Below, one piece after another: positions 38,604-48,052 of a stretch of DNA of 64,000 bases. How positions within the stretch are numbered: the first letter of the stretch is position 1; the number at the start of each line of letters is the position of its first letter. A program made the position numbers and the translations under genes. Where the stretch lies: assembly GCF_004115975.1 (NCBI RefSeq), contig NZ_SDDZ01000002.1, positions 496,001-560,000 on the forward strand. The letters run 5' to 3'. The notes beneath the pieces were generated by a model, which saw nothing but the letters and a program-made list of their open reading frames with translations, was not told where the DNA came from and did not search any database. The DNA is from Gelidibacter gilvus. Its GTDB lineage: Bacteria > Bacteroidota > Bacteroidia > Flavobacteriales > Flavobacteriaceae.

Positions 38604-39602
38604 ATGGATTCACTTACACAAATTATATTAGGAGCCGCGGTTGGCGAAGCTGTTTTAGGAAAAAAAATTGGCAATAAAGCCATGTTATATGGTGCTATTG
38701 CTGGCACAATACCAGACTTGGACATCTTTGCCTCCTATTTTACAGATACTGTATCAGCTTTAGAAATACATCGAGGGTTTTCACATTCCATTGTGTTTTC
38801 TGCTATTTTCGCTCCCGTCTGCGCATGGGTGGTGACACGCTATGAAGCCTATAAGGATTTTAAAGGCTGGACTTGGTTGTTTTTCTTGGCGCTTTTCACC
38901 CATCCACTCTTGGATGCTTTTACCACTTGGGGAACCCAATTGTTTTGGCCATTGGACACACGACTTGCCTTTAAATCCATTTTTGTGATTGATCCGCTCT
39001 ATACCTTACCGTTTTTAATCTTTTTAATTTTGGCGATGTTGCAAAAGAGAACCGCCAAAAAACGTCGGGTGTATAATAACCTTGGTCTCATTGTGAGCTC
39101 CTCCTATTTAGCGTTGACATTACTCTTGAAATGGATTGCGTTTACGAAGTTCGAATCGGCGTTAATGGATCAAAACATTGCCTATAAACAGATAGATACA
39201 CGGCCTTCCCCCATGAATACCATTCTTTGGAGTGCCAATATAGAAACCGAAGATGCCTATTTATTGGGCTATTATTCATTTTTCGACACGCAGCCTATCA
39301 CTTTTGAAGCATACAAAAAAAACCATGAACTTTTGGGAGATCTTGCTGAAGACGAAAAGGTGCAACAGATGATTGCCATTTCAAAAGGCTGGTACACCAT
39401 TATTAATAAGGACAATAAACTTTTGTTCAGCGATTTGAGATTCGGTTTGTTAAGCATGGATGAAGGCGCACAAAATTTCGTTTTTCAATATGAAATTGTC
39501 CGGGATGAACATGGACAAGTTCAATTTGTAGAACAAGAAAAAAGCAACCTTGACGGAAAAAAATTGATGTCAGACTTATGGGTCCGCATCAAAGGGAATT
39601 AG
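38604..39602 (+). CDS. YdjM-family membrane-bound metal-dependent hydrolase
   Basis: 332 residues from the ATG at 38604 (MDSLTQIILGAAVGEAVLGKK); an earlier TTG in frame at 38592 is less likely. The N-terminal half matches the YdjM/LexA-binding membrane hydrolase family: GAIAGTIPDLDIF, IHRGFSHSIVFS and HPLLDAFTTWGTQLFWP. The His and Asp residues in these motifs are the presumed metal ligands. Several hydrophobic segments occur (about 70-190), so it is an inner-membrane protein. The C-terminal ~140 residues are soluble. A TAnnTTTG-like box (TACTTTTG, 38587-38594) lies only 9 bp before the ATG, hinting at a nearly leaderless mRNA. The physiological substrate is unknown. Confidence 0.8.
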   Translation: MDSLTQIILGAAVGEAVLGKKIGNKAMLYGAIAGTIPDLDIFASYFTDTVSALEIHRGFSHSIVFSAIFAPVCAWVVTRYEAYKDFKGWTWLFFLALFTHPLLDAFTTWGTQLFWPLDTRLAFKSIFVIDPLYTLPFLIFLILAMLQKRTAKKRRVYNNLGLIVSSSYLALTLLLKWIAFTKFESALMDQNIAYKQIDTRPSPMNTILWSANIETEDAYLLGYYSFFDTQPITFEAYKKNHELLGDLAEDEKVQQMIAISKGWYTIINKDNKLLFSDLRFGLLSMDEGAQNFVFQYEIVRDEHGQVQFVEQEKSNLDGKKLMSDLWVRIKGN

Positions 39603-39890
39603 ACCATGGCAGCCGTTTTATTAGGCTGGATAATCTAAATTTTGAGTTTTACTGATTTGAACATAATTACATTTTTAGAGTTTATCAAACTTACAGGTTA
39701 TCTCAGGCTATCTCTTTTTTGAGCAAAGAAAATAGCCGTCTTCACTTTAATTTATAAGCTATCGATTTAATTTAGAGTTTATTTAAGAAATGTTGCCAAT
39801 AAATAACGCTGAAGTATTCAATATCAATAGTAAAAACTCATAACCTACTCTTTTTAATATTTCAAAAGTTCTTAAATGAGAACACATAAC

Positions 39891-40412
39891 TTACTGTTTC
39901 CTTTGGGCTTCCAATTCTTTCTCTTTTCTATTATCCCTTTCTGGATCATAGGTCTTATACATCCCACCCATTTGTGATAAATACTTTTCTGGATTGACAG
40001 TCCCACGATGGCACATCACACAATTGACCACATGCACTTGGTTTGGGATCGGTTCGGGAAAGTAGGGTTTAAAATAATTATCGTTGAGGTCATTGGTCAT
40101 TTTTATCATCCCACGCGCAATTTCCTTTTCAATTTTCGCGTCACTAGCAAAATCCAATTCTTTGGGATCAGTACTACTGGACACATGGCAGTGATTACAT
40201 TTTACCCCAAGAGACATGGCGAAATTCTTCATGAGATGCTCCAAACTGTCCTTGGAAATATTTTGAGGAAGGACTTTGAGGTTTTCCCAAGGCGTTTGTG
40301 GAACATAACTTTCACTGGCTCGGAGATCAGCCTTAAAAGAATAAAAGCTCATCACCACAACCAAAATACCAATAGTGGACAAAAAAACGAGTAATTTTTT
40401 ATAAGTTTTCAT
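39891..40412 (-). CDS. Di-haem c-type cytochrome (RC-cytochrome-like)
   Basis: 173 residues from the ATG at 40412 (MKTYKKLLVFLSTIGILVVVMSFYSF, an uncleaved anchor or signal). A start 10 codons upstream is possible. Two haem-binding motifs, CNHCH and CVMCH, are separated by about 55 residues, with SKDSLEHLMKNFAMSLGVK before the first. This resembles the photosynthetic-reaction-centre-cytochrome-type family that is common in non-photosynthetic Bacteroidota as a 'c-type cytochrome'. It would be periplasmic and membrane-anchored, in electron transfer. No oxidase or reductase partner is nearby, so its redox partner is unknown. The C-terminus is highly charged (RDNRKEKELEAQRKQ). Confidence 0.8.
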   Translation of the reverse strand: MKTYKKLLVFLSTIGILVVVMSFYSFKADLRASESYVPQTPWENLKVLPQNISKDSLEHLMKNFAMSLGVKCNHCHVSSSTDPKELDFASDAKIEKEIARGMIKMTNDLNDNYFKPYFPEPIPNQVHVVNCVMCHRGTVNPEKYLSQMGGMYKTYDPERDNRKEKELEAQRKQ

Positions 40413-40819
40413 AAGGTCTTTATTGTTAGTGAATTGAGACATTAAGGTATGAAATAATTCTTTTAGATTTAATTTAATTTAATCGATAATGAGGCGTTAG
40501 GAAAATGCAGGAATTTAACAGAACAGCCAGAAAACTCTATACACTTATTAAGTTCTTTTTCTGAATCCAGTAAAAACTTGTGTTTCTCTAAGTTTATTGG
40601 TAAATTTCAACAACAGTAAACCGCCTTAAAATTTTTATTTAATAATTATACAACCAATCGTTTTTAACCAACCATTTCTGTTTTTAGTTACGACTGCTAT
40701 AAGTTGCTATAAGTCACGTTATATATAGAGATAAGCCTTTTATATATAGAGATAAAACCTTAGTTTTGCATTTATACGTAAGATCGTAATTCATTTTAGA
40801 AGGATAAACAAAATACAGC
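40413..40819. promoter_or_regulatory. 407-bp divergent promoter region (cytochrome / stress protein) with phased repeats
   Basis: The region separates the minus-strand cytochrome gene from the plus-strand universal stress gene. Near the stress gene it holds a perfect tandem 10-bp repeat TGCTATAAGT (40695-40704 and 40705-40714). A 16-bp direct repeat TTATATATAGAGATAA follows (40719-40734 and 40740-40755, 21-bp period), then a TAnnTTTG box TAGTTTTG (40761-40768). The repeats lie where an activator or repressor would bind relative to that box. No gene is seen. Confidence 0.6.
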
Positions 40820-41656
40820 ATGAGACATCACATTTTAATTCCAACAGATTTTTCAGATAATGCATGGAGCGCAGCACGTTACGCTCTGAATTTATATGCC
40901 GATGCACCTTGCACATTTTATTTTTCATATGCTTGGACCTTTTTAAATTCAGGCTCCAGGACCTATATTTCTCAAAGTTATATTGATCCGCTTATAGAGC
41001 AATCCAAAGAGCAATTGGCCGCAGTAAAAGAGCGCGCTGAAAAAGAAAGCAAAAATCCTGAGCATAAATTTGAAACAATTTATACGGTTGGATCCTTAGA
41101 GGATTGTATTCAAGTCTCCATTAAAAAGCATAACATTGATATGGTGGTGATGGGCACAAAAGGTGCTACAGGAGCCAAAAAATATATTCTGGGAAGTAAT
41201 ACCGTATCTGTAATTAACAAAATAAGGCTTTGTCCTATATTGTTGGTACCAACGAAGTGTGAATTTGTAAAACCTGATCAAATTGCCTTTCCAAGCGATT
41301 TTAGCAGATTCTTTGGTGAAGATTTACTGCCAATCACACAATTGGCCGACATGACCAAAGCTACCATCAATGTGCTTCACATCAAAGGTAAGGATGGGTT
41401 AACTGACATACAAAATACTAATTTTGGTATGTTGAAGGAACATCTAAAGGATTATCCGCATACTTTTAATTGGTTACCTGGTCATCGTACCAAAGCAGAT
41501 GTCATCGCTGATTTTATTAAGGAAAACAACGTCAAGATCCTTACCATGATCAATTATGAGCATAGCTTTATTGAAAATATAATTAAAGAACCCATCATAA
41601 AGAAATTAGGTTTCAAATCTAAGATTCCATTTTTGGTTATCCCACGTAAAGAGTAA
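40820..41656 (+). CDS. Universal stress protein, tandem-domain
   Basis: 278 residues, the usual length for a protein with two UspA-like domains. The first domain (1-150) begins MRHHILIPTDFSDNAWSAARYAL and contains the ATP-binding pattern G-x2-G-x9-G-S in MGTKGATGAKKYILGSNTVSV. The second, more degenerate domain (about 155-278) begins DQIAFPSDFSRFFGEDLL and lacks the clear ATP motif. It is cytosolic and probably binds ATP. Family knowledge links such proteins to survival under stress or slow growth. A close paralogue lies 1.3 kb downstream on the same strand. Its promoter region carries unusual phased repeats, so expression is likely to be tightly controlled. Confidence 0.9.
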   Translation: MRHHILIPTDFSDNAWSAARYALNLYADAPCTFYFSYAWTFLNSGSRTYISQSYIDPLIEQSKEQLAAVKERAEKESKNPEHKFETIYTVGSLEDCIQVSIKKHNIDMVVMGTKGATGAKKYILGSNTVSVINKIRLCPILLVPTKCEFVKPDQIAFPSDFSRFFGEDLLPITQLADMTKATINVLHIKGKDGLTDIQNTNFGMLKEHLKDYPHTFNWLPGHRTKADVIADFIKENNVKILTMINYEHSFIENIIKEPIIKKLGFKSKIPFLVIPRKE

Positions 41657-41864
41657 GACCAATCATTTATATAAGCCTAATCTTACGCACATCAAAACCT
41701 ATAAACAAAAGTGCTTTTAGTGATTTGAAACAGAATCCACACTTCCATGTGAAAGTGGTAATGTTGAATTTCTACGAATAGTACCCTCTATATGCATTCC
41801 TAAAAGTGCAGTTAACTTATTTTTTTGTTTAATTTCGATTCTACCGTTTAAAAAACAAAATTCT

Positions 41865-42767
41865 TTGAAACAAACGAAATTAGACATTGAGATTTTGAGT
41901 TGGCAGATTCTGGAAGACATCCCAAGTGCTTCTGGCATTGTAAAATCAAAAGACGGTTTCTATGTGATAGGTGATGATTCCCCTTATTTATTTCACACTG
42001 ACAAGAATTTTAATCTGCTTTCAAAAACGCCGATCTATTCTTCTGAAAAACTACAAGGCACCATAATTCCAAAAATCGACAAACCCGATTTTGAGGCGAT
42101 GGAAATGATCAGTGCGACGGAAATCCTTGTTTTTGGTTCAGGCTCCAAATCGCCCGAACGTGATGTCTGTGTCCTAGTTGAACTTGGAGAGGAAATAAGC
42201 TATCAGACCTATGATATCTCTCTGTTTTACGACCATGTCAGGCAGATGGATATCATGCAAGGCCATGAACTTGATATAGAAGCGCTCGCCACTCTTGGTG
42301 ACGTACTATATCTTTTTAATAGAGGCCAAAACATCATATTCAGCTTTTCACTTACAGATTTTATAGGCTATTGCGCAACTGGAAATTCTTTTCCAATTCC
42401 TAAAACGCATTTATTTTCGTTACCTAAAATCAATGGCTTACAAGCGGGATTTTCAGGAGCTACTGCTTTTCAAGACCAACCTTATCTCATTTTTACGGCT
42501 TCGGTTGAAGATGCGCCCAATGCCTATGATGACGGCGATATCTTGGGCAGTTTTATTGGCGTGATAAAAATAAAGAACGGCCAACTTGACAATGACGTGC
42601 TCATACAGCAGATTCCAAATCCCGGATTTCCGTTAAAAGTGGAATCTGTAATTATTGATAAAATGATATCCAAAACCCAAACCGATTTAATTCTTGTAAC
42701 GGACAACGACGGCGCACTCTCTGAAATTTTACGGTTGAGGATGACTTTAGATCCGAACCAACGTTAA
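41865..42767 (+). CDS. Conserved protein of unknown function (DUF6929-like), between two stress-protein genes
   Basis: 300 residues with no signal peptide, so probably cytosolic. The start is a TTG at 41865 (reads KQTKLDIEILSWQILEDIPSAS after it); no ATG or GTG fits nearby, and an alternative rare start is possible. Segments such as SGIVKSKDGFYVIGDDSPYLFHTD, DFEAMEMISATEILVFGSGSKSPERD and GAQAGFSGATAF-type strands suggest a beta-propeller-like fold. I think it belongs to the DUF6929 group, with moderate certainty. The function is unknown. It is embedded between two USP paralogues, 208 bp after the first and 168 bp before the second, all on one strand. Confidence 0.65.
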   Translation: MKQTKLDIEILSWQILEDIPSASGIVKSKDGFYVIGDDSPYLFHTDKNFNLLSKTPIYSSEKLQGTIIPKIDKPDFEAMEMISATEILVFGSGSKSPERDVCVLVELGEEISYQTYDISLFYDHVRQMDIMQGHELDIEALATLGDVLYLFNRGQNIIFSFSLTDFIGYCATGNSFPIPKTHLFSLPKINGLQAGFSGATAFQDQPYLIFTASVEDAPNAYDDGDILGSFIGVIKIKNGQLDNDVLIQQIPNPGFPLKVESVIIDKMISKTQTDLILVTDNDGALSEILRLRMTLDPNQR

Positions 42768-42902
42768 TATCGTTGAAATTTGTCAATGACAACATATCAT
42801 CCATCCTGAGTCAATAATTCAATGAGTTGACTAACCTCCTCGCCTATTTTAATTCCATACTTTTTGATGACATAAATCATTTTATCTTTTCAAATTAACT
42901 GT

Positions 42903-42910
42903 TAAGTTTG
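42903..42910 (+). promoter_or_regulatory. Candidate -7 promoter box TAAGTTTG
   Basis: It matches the Bacteroidota TAnnTTTG form 25 bp upstream of the second universal stress gene. No good TTG box is seen at the usual distance, so support is partial. It suggests the gene has its own promoter. Confidence 0.4.
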
Positions 42911-42935
42911 CGTCTTAAGGATAAATGACTATAGA

Positions 42936-43772
42936 ATGAGACATCATATTTTACTACCAACAGATTTTTCAGAAAACGCATGGAGTGCTGCAGTGTATGC
43001 CATAAAATTATACGCCAAAAAATCGTGTACATTTTATTTTTCGCATGCTTGGACCTTTGTAAATACGGGATCAAGAACTTATATCTCCCCAAGTTATATT
43101 GACAAGCTCAAAAACACAGCTAAAGAGCAATTGATTGAACTGACAGAAAACGCTAAAATTATTAGTACCAATACCGAACATAAGTTTGAAACCATTTTTA
43201 GCGAAGAGTTTCTTACGGAGTCTATAAAAGCTGCAATTAAAAAACACGCCATTGATATGGTGGTTATGGGCACAAAAGGTGCTACCGGAGCAAAGGAGTT
43301 TCTTCTTGGAAGCAATAGTGTGACCGTTATTAAGAAGGTGAAACTTTGCCCTATCTTGTTAATCCCTCGAAATTATGAATTTGTTATGCCAGAGCGGATC
43401 GCTTTTGCCAATGGTTTCAAAAGATCTTATGGAGACGAATTACATGCCATTACAAAATTATCCCAATTGCATGACTCTAATATTGAAATTGTTCATATTA
43501 ACAAGGAAGCCGATCTCACTGAACTACAACATAGCAATGTAAAATCTCTAAAAGAGTTTTTAAAAGATCATCCGCATACGTTCAATTGGATTCCAGAACA
43601 AGGTAGAAAAGAACAGATTTTATCAAATTTCATTGAGGACAAGGATATTCAGCTTCTCACCATGATTAATTATGAGCGTAGTTTTCTCGAAGATTTAATC
43701 AATGAACCTATCATCAAGAAGTTGGGATACCATTCCGTAATTCCGTTTATGGTCATTCCACACCAAGCATGA
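42936..43772 (+). CDS. Universal stress protein, tandem-domain (paralogue)
   Basis: 278 residues, the same length as the gene at 40820 and clearly its paralogue: MRHHILLPTDFSENAWSAAVYA, FYFSHAWTFVNTGSRTYIS and MGTKGATGAKEFLLGSNSVTVI. The first domain keeps the ATP-binding G-x2-G-x9-G-S pattern; the second domain (from about 153) is more divergent. The two copies differ mainly in the linker and second domain. Cytosolic, role in stress survival by family. A downstream intrinsic terminator (43788-43811) ends this transcript. The pair probably arose by local duplication with the intervening gene either inserted or originally present. Confidence 0.9.
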   Translation: MRHHILLPTDFSENAWSAAVYAIKLYAKKSCTFYFSHAWTFVNTGSRTYISPSYIDKLKNTAKEQLIELTENAKIISTNTEHKFETIFSEEFLTESIKAAIKKHAIDMVVMGTKGATGAKEFLLGSNSVTVIKKVKLCPILLIPRNYEFVMPERIAFANGFKRSYGDELHAITKLSQLHDSNIEIVHINKEADLTELQHSNVKSLKEFLKDHPHTFNWIPEQGRKEQILSNFIEDKDIQLLTMINYERSFLEDLINEPIIKKLGYHSVIPFMVIPHQA

Positions 43773-43787
43773 CCCTAGTTTAATGGC

Positions 43788-43811
43788 ATGCGTTGATTAG
43801 AGCGCATTTTT
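43788..43811 (+). terminator. Intrinsic terminator after the second stress gene
   Basis: ATGCG (43788-43792) pairs with CGCAT (43803-43807), extended by two weaker pairs, with a short loop, followed by TTTTT. It lies 15 bp after the stop codon, between convergent genes. Confidence 0.65.
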
Positions 43812-43897
43812 GATTTTAGGACTAATGAAAGTCACTCCACATTTGGGTCAACCACAGAAATGGGAATGTTTTACATACCATCTGAAAAGTCTTCTAT

Positions 43898-45211
43898 CTA
43901 GTGTTTTAAGGCGTTTATGTGCTTCCAAATTTTAGGGCCAAAATCATCTTCATACATCAACCTGTTGGTGCGCGTGGGATGTACCCTATTGGTAAGAATA
44001 ATTACAAACATCTGTGTATCGGGATTCATAAAGAAAAACGTTCCGGTATAGCCGGTGTGTCCAAAATCCTTTTTTCCGTAAAACTCGTTCGGTTTGCGTT
44101 TATCAAAACCAATCCCACGATAAATGCCCTTTTTGGCAAGAGGCGATTTTGTAAACCTCCTAACCACCTTTGGCTTTAAAACCTGTTTGCCCTGATACTT
44201 CCCTTTATCAAGTAACATCTGACAAATGACAGAAATTGAGGTTGCGTTTGCAAATAATCCTGCATTTCCAGAAACACCACCTAAAATAGCAGCAGCCTCA
44301 TCATGCACATAACCTTTTAAGGTATCCTTTCGGAAAAAGTTATCAATCTCAGTGGGGATCACATTTTGTTCAGAAGTCCATTTCAAAGGATTGTATCCAA
44401 TTTGTGAAATTCCCAAGTCACTGAAATTTTCTTTAGCCAAAACATCCAATGTCATTCCTGTTTTTGCCTCCAGCATTTGTTTTGCAAGAAGCAAATTCAA
44501 GTCACTATACACATACTCACCTCTTGGACGGGTTAGCGCCAAAGAAATATCATCATTCACCTTATCATAAAATTCAGGATTCAACCACATGTTTTTATAA
44601 ATCTGGACATAATTTTCCTTAGGTTCAAAAGAGAGGTATTTAGAGTCGTAAACAATGTGTTTATTGACATACATGTCTCCAAACAAATTAGGATAATCAT
44701 CCGATTGTTCAGGACTCAACAACGGAAGTCCATCTGGTGTTGACAACAGACTTTGGTAAAAGGTAATAAAAGGTTTTAGTCCTGAGGTATGCGTTAGCAG
44801 TTCAAAAAGAGTTAAATCGGCAAGGGCGGTCTGTTTATAAAAAGATACAACATCGCCTAATTTATCATCCAACTTTATTTTATTTTCGCCCACCAATCTC
44901 ATGGCCACCAAGGTCGCTCCCAAAATTTTGGACATGGAGGCCAAATCATAGACATCTTCTGTTGTTACCGGTTCTTGTTTTGAATAATCGTGGTAGCCAT
45001 AGTTTTTCGATATAAAAATCGAATCCTTACTGCCCACAATAATTTGTGCCCCTGGGAAAAATCCTTTTTCAAGCGCATTGTACATCATCGAATCAATATA
45101 AACTTCGTTTTGTACGGTATCAAAAACCCTTTTGTGATGTTTTAGGGATTTGCAACCTGTCGCAAAACACATCAAAAGACCAAATAGGATACTAACTGTG
45201 ATTCTTTTCAT
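43898..45211 (-). CDS. Beta-lactamase-fold serine hydrolase lipoprotein (AmiE-like candidate)
   Basis: 437 residues with a lipobox ending at Cys20 (FATGC). It has the class C beta-lactamase/PBP-like active-site set: SMSK at 92-95 (nucleophile Ser92, Lys95), Tyr235-Ser-Asp237, and HTG at about 385-387. It lies 3 bp after the GH20 gene, so they form one operon. Family knowledge: in Bacillus subtilis the muropeptide-rescue cluster pairs NagZ and MurQ with AmiE, an N-acetylmuramyl-L-alanine amidase of this same serine-hydrolase superfamily. Here it could therefore remove the peptide stem from MurNAc in the periplasm or at the surface. Alternatives are a D,D-peptidase or an esterase. The function is inferred from context and is not proved by sequence. 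Confidence 0.75.
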   Translation of the reverse strand: MKRITVSILFGLLMCFATGCKSLKHHKRVFDTVQNEVYIDSMMYNALEKGFFPGAQIIVGSKDSIFISKNYGYHDYSKQEPVTTEDVYDLASMSKILGATLVAMRLVGENKIKLDDKLGDVVSFYKQTALADLTLFELLTHTSGLKPFITFYQSLLSTPDGLPLLSPEQSDDYPNLFGDMYVNKHIVYDSKYLSFEPKENYVQIYKNMWLNPEFYDKVNDDISLALTRPRGEYVYSDLNLLLAKQMLEAKTGMTLDVLAKENFSDLGISQIGYNPLKWTSEQNVIPTEIDNFFRKDTLKGYVHDEAAAILGGVSGNAGLFANATSISVICQMLLDKGKYQGKQVLKPKVVRRFTKSPLAKKGIYRGIGFDKRKPNEFYGKKDFGHTGYTGTFFFMNPDTQMFVIILTNRVHPTRTNRLMYEDDFGPKIWKHINALKH

Positions 45212-45214
45212 TAT

Positions 45215-47719
45215 TTAGGGATTAATTCTTAAATCCTGGCCAGCCACAATGGGTTCATGGTTGGTTCCAGTGATCATAATCTTAATTGCTTTTATAGGTT
45301 GTTTTGGGTAGATATATGCTATTCCATAATCAAAGGCCTCCCCTTTTTCAAAATCAACACCGTTATAGGAGTATTCAACATGGCCATCATTAACAAAAAA
45401 TCTGGGATGATTTGGAATTCCTGTCAAAACCTCAATTTTAGAAGATGACACAGGACTTGTAAAAGTATATAAAATCCAATCGCCATTTTCACAGGGAACA
45501 TCGGTACGCAAATAGGTATCTGGATTGTAATCTTCCAAATTGGAAATTGGAAATCTTGGATTTTCTGACATGGAGGAAGTCACTTTTACTTCTGGTTCCA
45601 AATAGGGAGAATAATGGAGTTTTACCTCGGCTGAAGATGCTTTTTCGGTCATGTTTTCTACAGCAAAATCCAGTCGGTAAGTGTTTTTATCAGAATATTT
45701 TTCAATCAAGAAACGTCTTTGAGGTTTCGATTTTAAAAGCTGTTCTTCTGAATAGGTCGTTATTAAATTATCATTTTCAAAAAGTGAGATCTCCCTAACC
45801 ACGCCATGGGCTGTTTGCTCATCTTTCTGATGAAAACTGAGGTAATAGATCCCGTTTTTATCAATATGTTCAGAAATATTCTCTGAGAGCTTTAAAATTT
45901 CAACTTTAGAAGTGTTCCATTGGGCGACGGGTGGTTTTTCCGCTTTTACCATAGGACTGGAAGAAAACGCATTGAAAAAAGTACGGAACCGATAGTTCTC
46001 GAAGTCCGTTGTTTCAATTGGGATGGTATATACAAGTGATTCCAATGTGGGTTCCTTTCCTTCAGCATCATAATGCACCGTGGCGCCTTCATATGGAGGT
46101 ATTACAGTAATGTTGCCATTTTTGTAAATTGCCGTAGGCGGAAAATCCCTAAAGGCAATGCCCATATCGGACAGGCGTTGGAGATGGCTATTTGTTAATC
46201 GGCTGTAAAAATCGTCCCAATCTTTATCTTCTTTTTTAGACCATGCCACTTCTGATAATGCTGAAATCCGTGGGTAACTTTGGTATTCCATAAACCGTTC
46301 GGGGCGGTCAAGATATTCACTCCACAACGCACCTTGAACACCTTTGATCAGTTTTTGCTCATCCAATGACAAGTCGTTTTCCGGAATGGGCTCAAAGCCA
46401 TACACCCGTTCGGTATCAATAATAGCCGCCCAACGATGCCCGCGCTCAGATGCTGATTGGGCCATGTCAAAATAAGTGTATTGCCCAGGAATCATAATGG
46501 TGCTGTATCCTTTTTTAGCCGATTCAATGCCGTAGTCCACACCCTGCCAAGCAAAAATTTGTGTTTTGGGACTCAACTGGCCACCTTTTATGATCTCGTT
46601 CCAGCCTGCCGCTTTTCTGTTGTATTTCTCAACAATCTTTTCGACCCGTCTAAAGAAATAATTCTGCAGCTGGAACGTATCTGTAAAACCTTCATCTTGC
46701 ATCACGGCTTGACATTCTGGACATTGTTCCCAAGTAGCCCGGTTAACTTCATCTCCCGCAACGTGGATGTATTCAAAAGGGAACAACTCTGTGAATTCTT
46801 TAATAATGCCATCCAATACTTGGTAGTTTTCTTCGCGACCTACACACCAAACATTATCGACTTCACCTTGAACACTTTTTGTTTGATGGGTAATGACGCA
46901 ACCCAACTCCGGATAGGCACCGATGACGGCACGAGAATGTCCCGGGATTTCGATTTCGGGCATGATTGAAATTCCTCTTGCCAAAGCATGGGCCACAACC
47001 TCCTTTATATCTTCTTGGGTATAAAATCCACCGTAACGTTGATTTCCGGAACCATACGCTGGAGGAATTACTTCTCCCGGTCCTCTCCATGCGCCCTTCA
47101 AAGTTAAATCGGGCATGGATTTGATTTCTATTCTCCAGCCATTATCATCGGTGAGATGCCAATGGAAAACATTCATTTTATGTGCGGACAACCAATCAAT
47201 ATAATTCTTAACCGTTTCTTTGTCAAAAAACTGTCTGGACACGTCAAGCATCATACCGCGCCATTCAAAACGAGGATAATCTTCAATGGTCACAAATGGA
47301 ATTGTTCCTTTTTCAATCGCTTTTGCTGAGCAGATTTGAAGCAAGGTCTGAAAACCATTTAAAAGTCCGTTTGCAGATTTTCCTTTTACTAGCACGCCTT
47401 CTTTTTTGACGCTCAATCTATAACCCTCCTCTGGAAGCTCCATTGTATCATCGACCAAAAAGACAATTGATTTTTTTTCCTGAGAAGCACCGATGAAAAC
47501 ATTTGGAGTGATTCCGGTACTTTTTAGAAATTCGCCACGGATATAATCCGCACTATGTTGCAGTTTTTTATCCAGAATAAGCCTGACCGATGCAGGAATT
47601 CGAAATACCTCCCCTTGCTGTTCTATTTGGACAGGTTTTGGGATGATATCTAATTTCTGAGCCTGAAATACATTTATAGAACCTAAAAATATAGCTATAA
47701 GTAGCAGGGGTTTCCGCAT
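45215..47719 (-). CDS. GH20 beta-N-acetylhexosaminidase, secreted
   Basis: 834 residues with a signal peptide (ending NVFQAQ). The GH20b N-terminal domain spans about 25-145 and the TIM-barrel catalytic domain about 150-500, with HWHLTDDNGWR at 186-196 and the catalytic Asp323-Glu324 pair in HVAGDE. Family knowledge: the Glu is the acid/base and the substrate's own acetamido group attacks, assisted by the Asp. A chitobiase-type C-terminal domain and a discoidin-like (F5/8 C) domain (about 715-834) complete the protein. It probably cleaves terminal GlcNAc from murein fragments or chitin-like oligosaccharides. It is the first gene of a two-gene operon with the serine hydrolase, and candidate DeoR operators lie 270-320 bp upstream. 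Confidence 0.9.
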   Translation of the reverse strand: MRKPLLLIAIFLGSINVFQAQKLDIIPKPVQIEQQGEVFRIPASVRLILDKKLQHSADYIRGEFLKSTGITPNVFIGASQEKKSIVFLVDDTMELPEEGYRLSVKKEGVLVKGKSANGLLNGFQTLLQICSAKAIEKGTIPFVTIEDYPRFEWRGMMLDVSRQFFDKETVKNYIDWLSAHKMNVFHWHLTDDNGWRIEIKSMPDLTLKGAWRGPGEVIPPAYGSGNQRYGGFYTQEDIKEVVAHALARGISIMPEIEIPGHSRAVIGAYPELGCVITHQTKSVQGEVDNVWCVGREENYQVLDGIIKEFTELFPFEYIHVAGDEVNRATWEQCPECQAVMQDEGFTDTFQLQNYFFRRVEKIVEKYNRKAAGWNEIIKGGQLSPKTQIFAWQGVDYGIESAKKGYSTIMIPGQYTYFDMAQSASERGHRWAAIIDTERVYGFEPIPENDLSLDEQKLIKGVQGALWSEYLDRPERFMEYQSYPRISALSEVAWSKKEDKDWDDFYSRLTNSHLQRLSDMGIAFRDFPPTAIYKNGNITVIPPYEGATVHYDAEGKEPTLESLVYTIPIETTDFENYRFRTFFNAFSSSPMVKAEKPPVAQWNTSKVEILKLSENISEHIDKNGIYYLSFHQKDEQTAHGVVREISLFENDNLITTYSEEQLLKSKPQRRFLIEKYSDKNTYRLDFAVENMTEKASSAEVKLHYSPYLEPEVKVTSSMSENPRFPISNLEDYNPDTYLRTDVPCENGDWILYTFTSPVSSSKIEVLTGIPNHPRFFVNDGHVEYSYNGVDFEKGEAFDYGIAYIYPKQPIKAIKIMITGTNHEPIVAGQDLRINP

Positions 47720-48052
47720 CTTTTTTATGTGTTGAAAATTGAATTGTTAATGCTTATCATGAAGGTTGCAAACCTTACTCTTTCGGAAATTTATTTGTTT
47801 GTTGTTTTCGATATTGTTGAATTCTTACGACACTAATGGATCTAATAGTCCTGTACGGTCCAAATTGAGTTTGTAAAACCTTATGAATCAAATTTAAATA
47901 TCCAAACTCTTCCTTGCTTGTCAATTGAGAATCCTTTTATATTGACCTATCCCGGTGTGAAAACGACATCTCAAATGTTAAATTCAATTTACGTTTTTTT
48001 ACGCTTTTTGTTATCAAATAGCGCAGAAAAACGCAAAATCATCCCTTAATGC
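47720..48052. other. 333-bp upstream region of the GH20 operon
   Basis: There is no gene. Two phased motif pairs lie at its far end next to the deoR stop codon (see 47991-48035). A TAAATTTG box on the minus strand (47889-47896) is a possible promoter without a well-spaced partner box. Confidence 0.5.
47991..48035. promoter_or_regulatory. Candidate DeoR operators: phased ACG/CGCA repeats
   Basis: ACG at 47991 and 48001 is spaced by 10 bp inside T-rich DNA, and CGCA at 48022-48025 and 48032-48035 is spaced by 10 bp. The same CGCA-N6-CGCA arrangement occurs at the susC promoter of this locus (48926-48939). This suggests a shared regulator for the GH20 operon. Confidence 0.5.

Noticed and set aside
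46457-46969. 170-codon open frame on the plus strand opposite the GH20 gene
   Set aside because: The GH20 frame on the minus strand carries the catalytic motif in this exact region; the antisense frame is a shadow.
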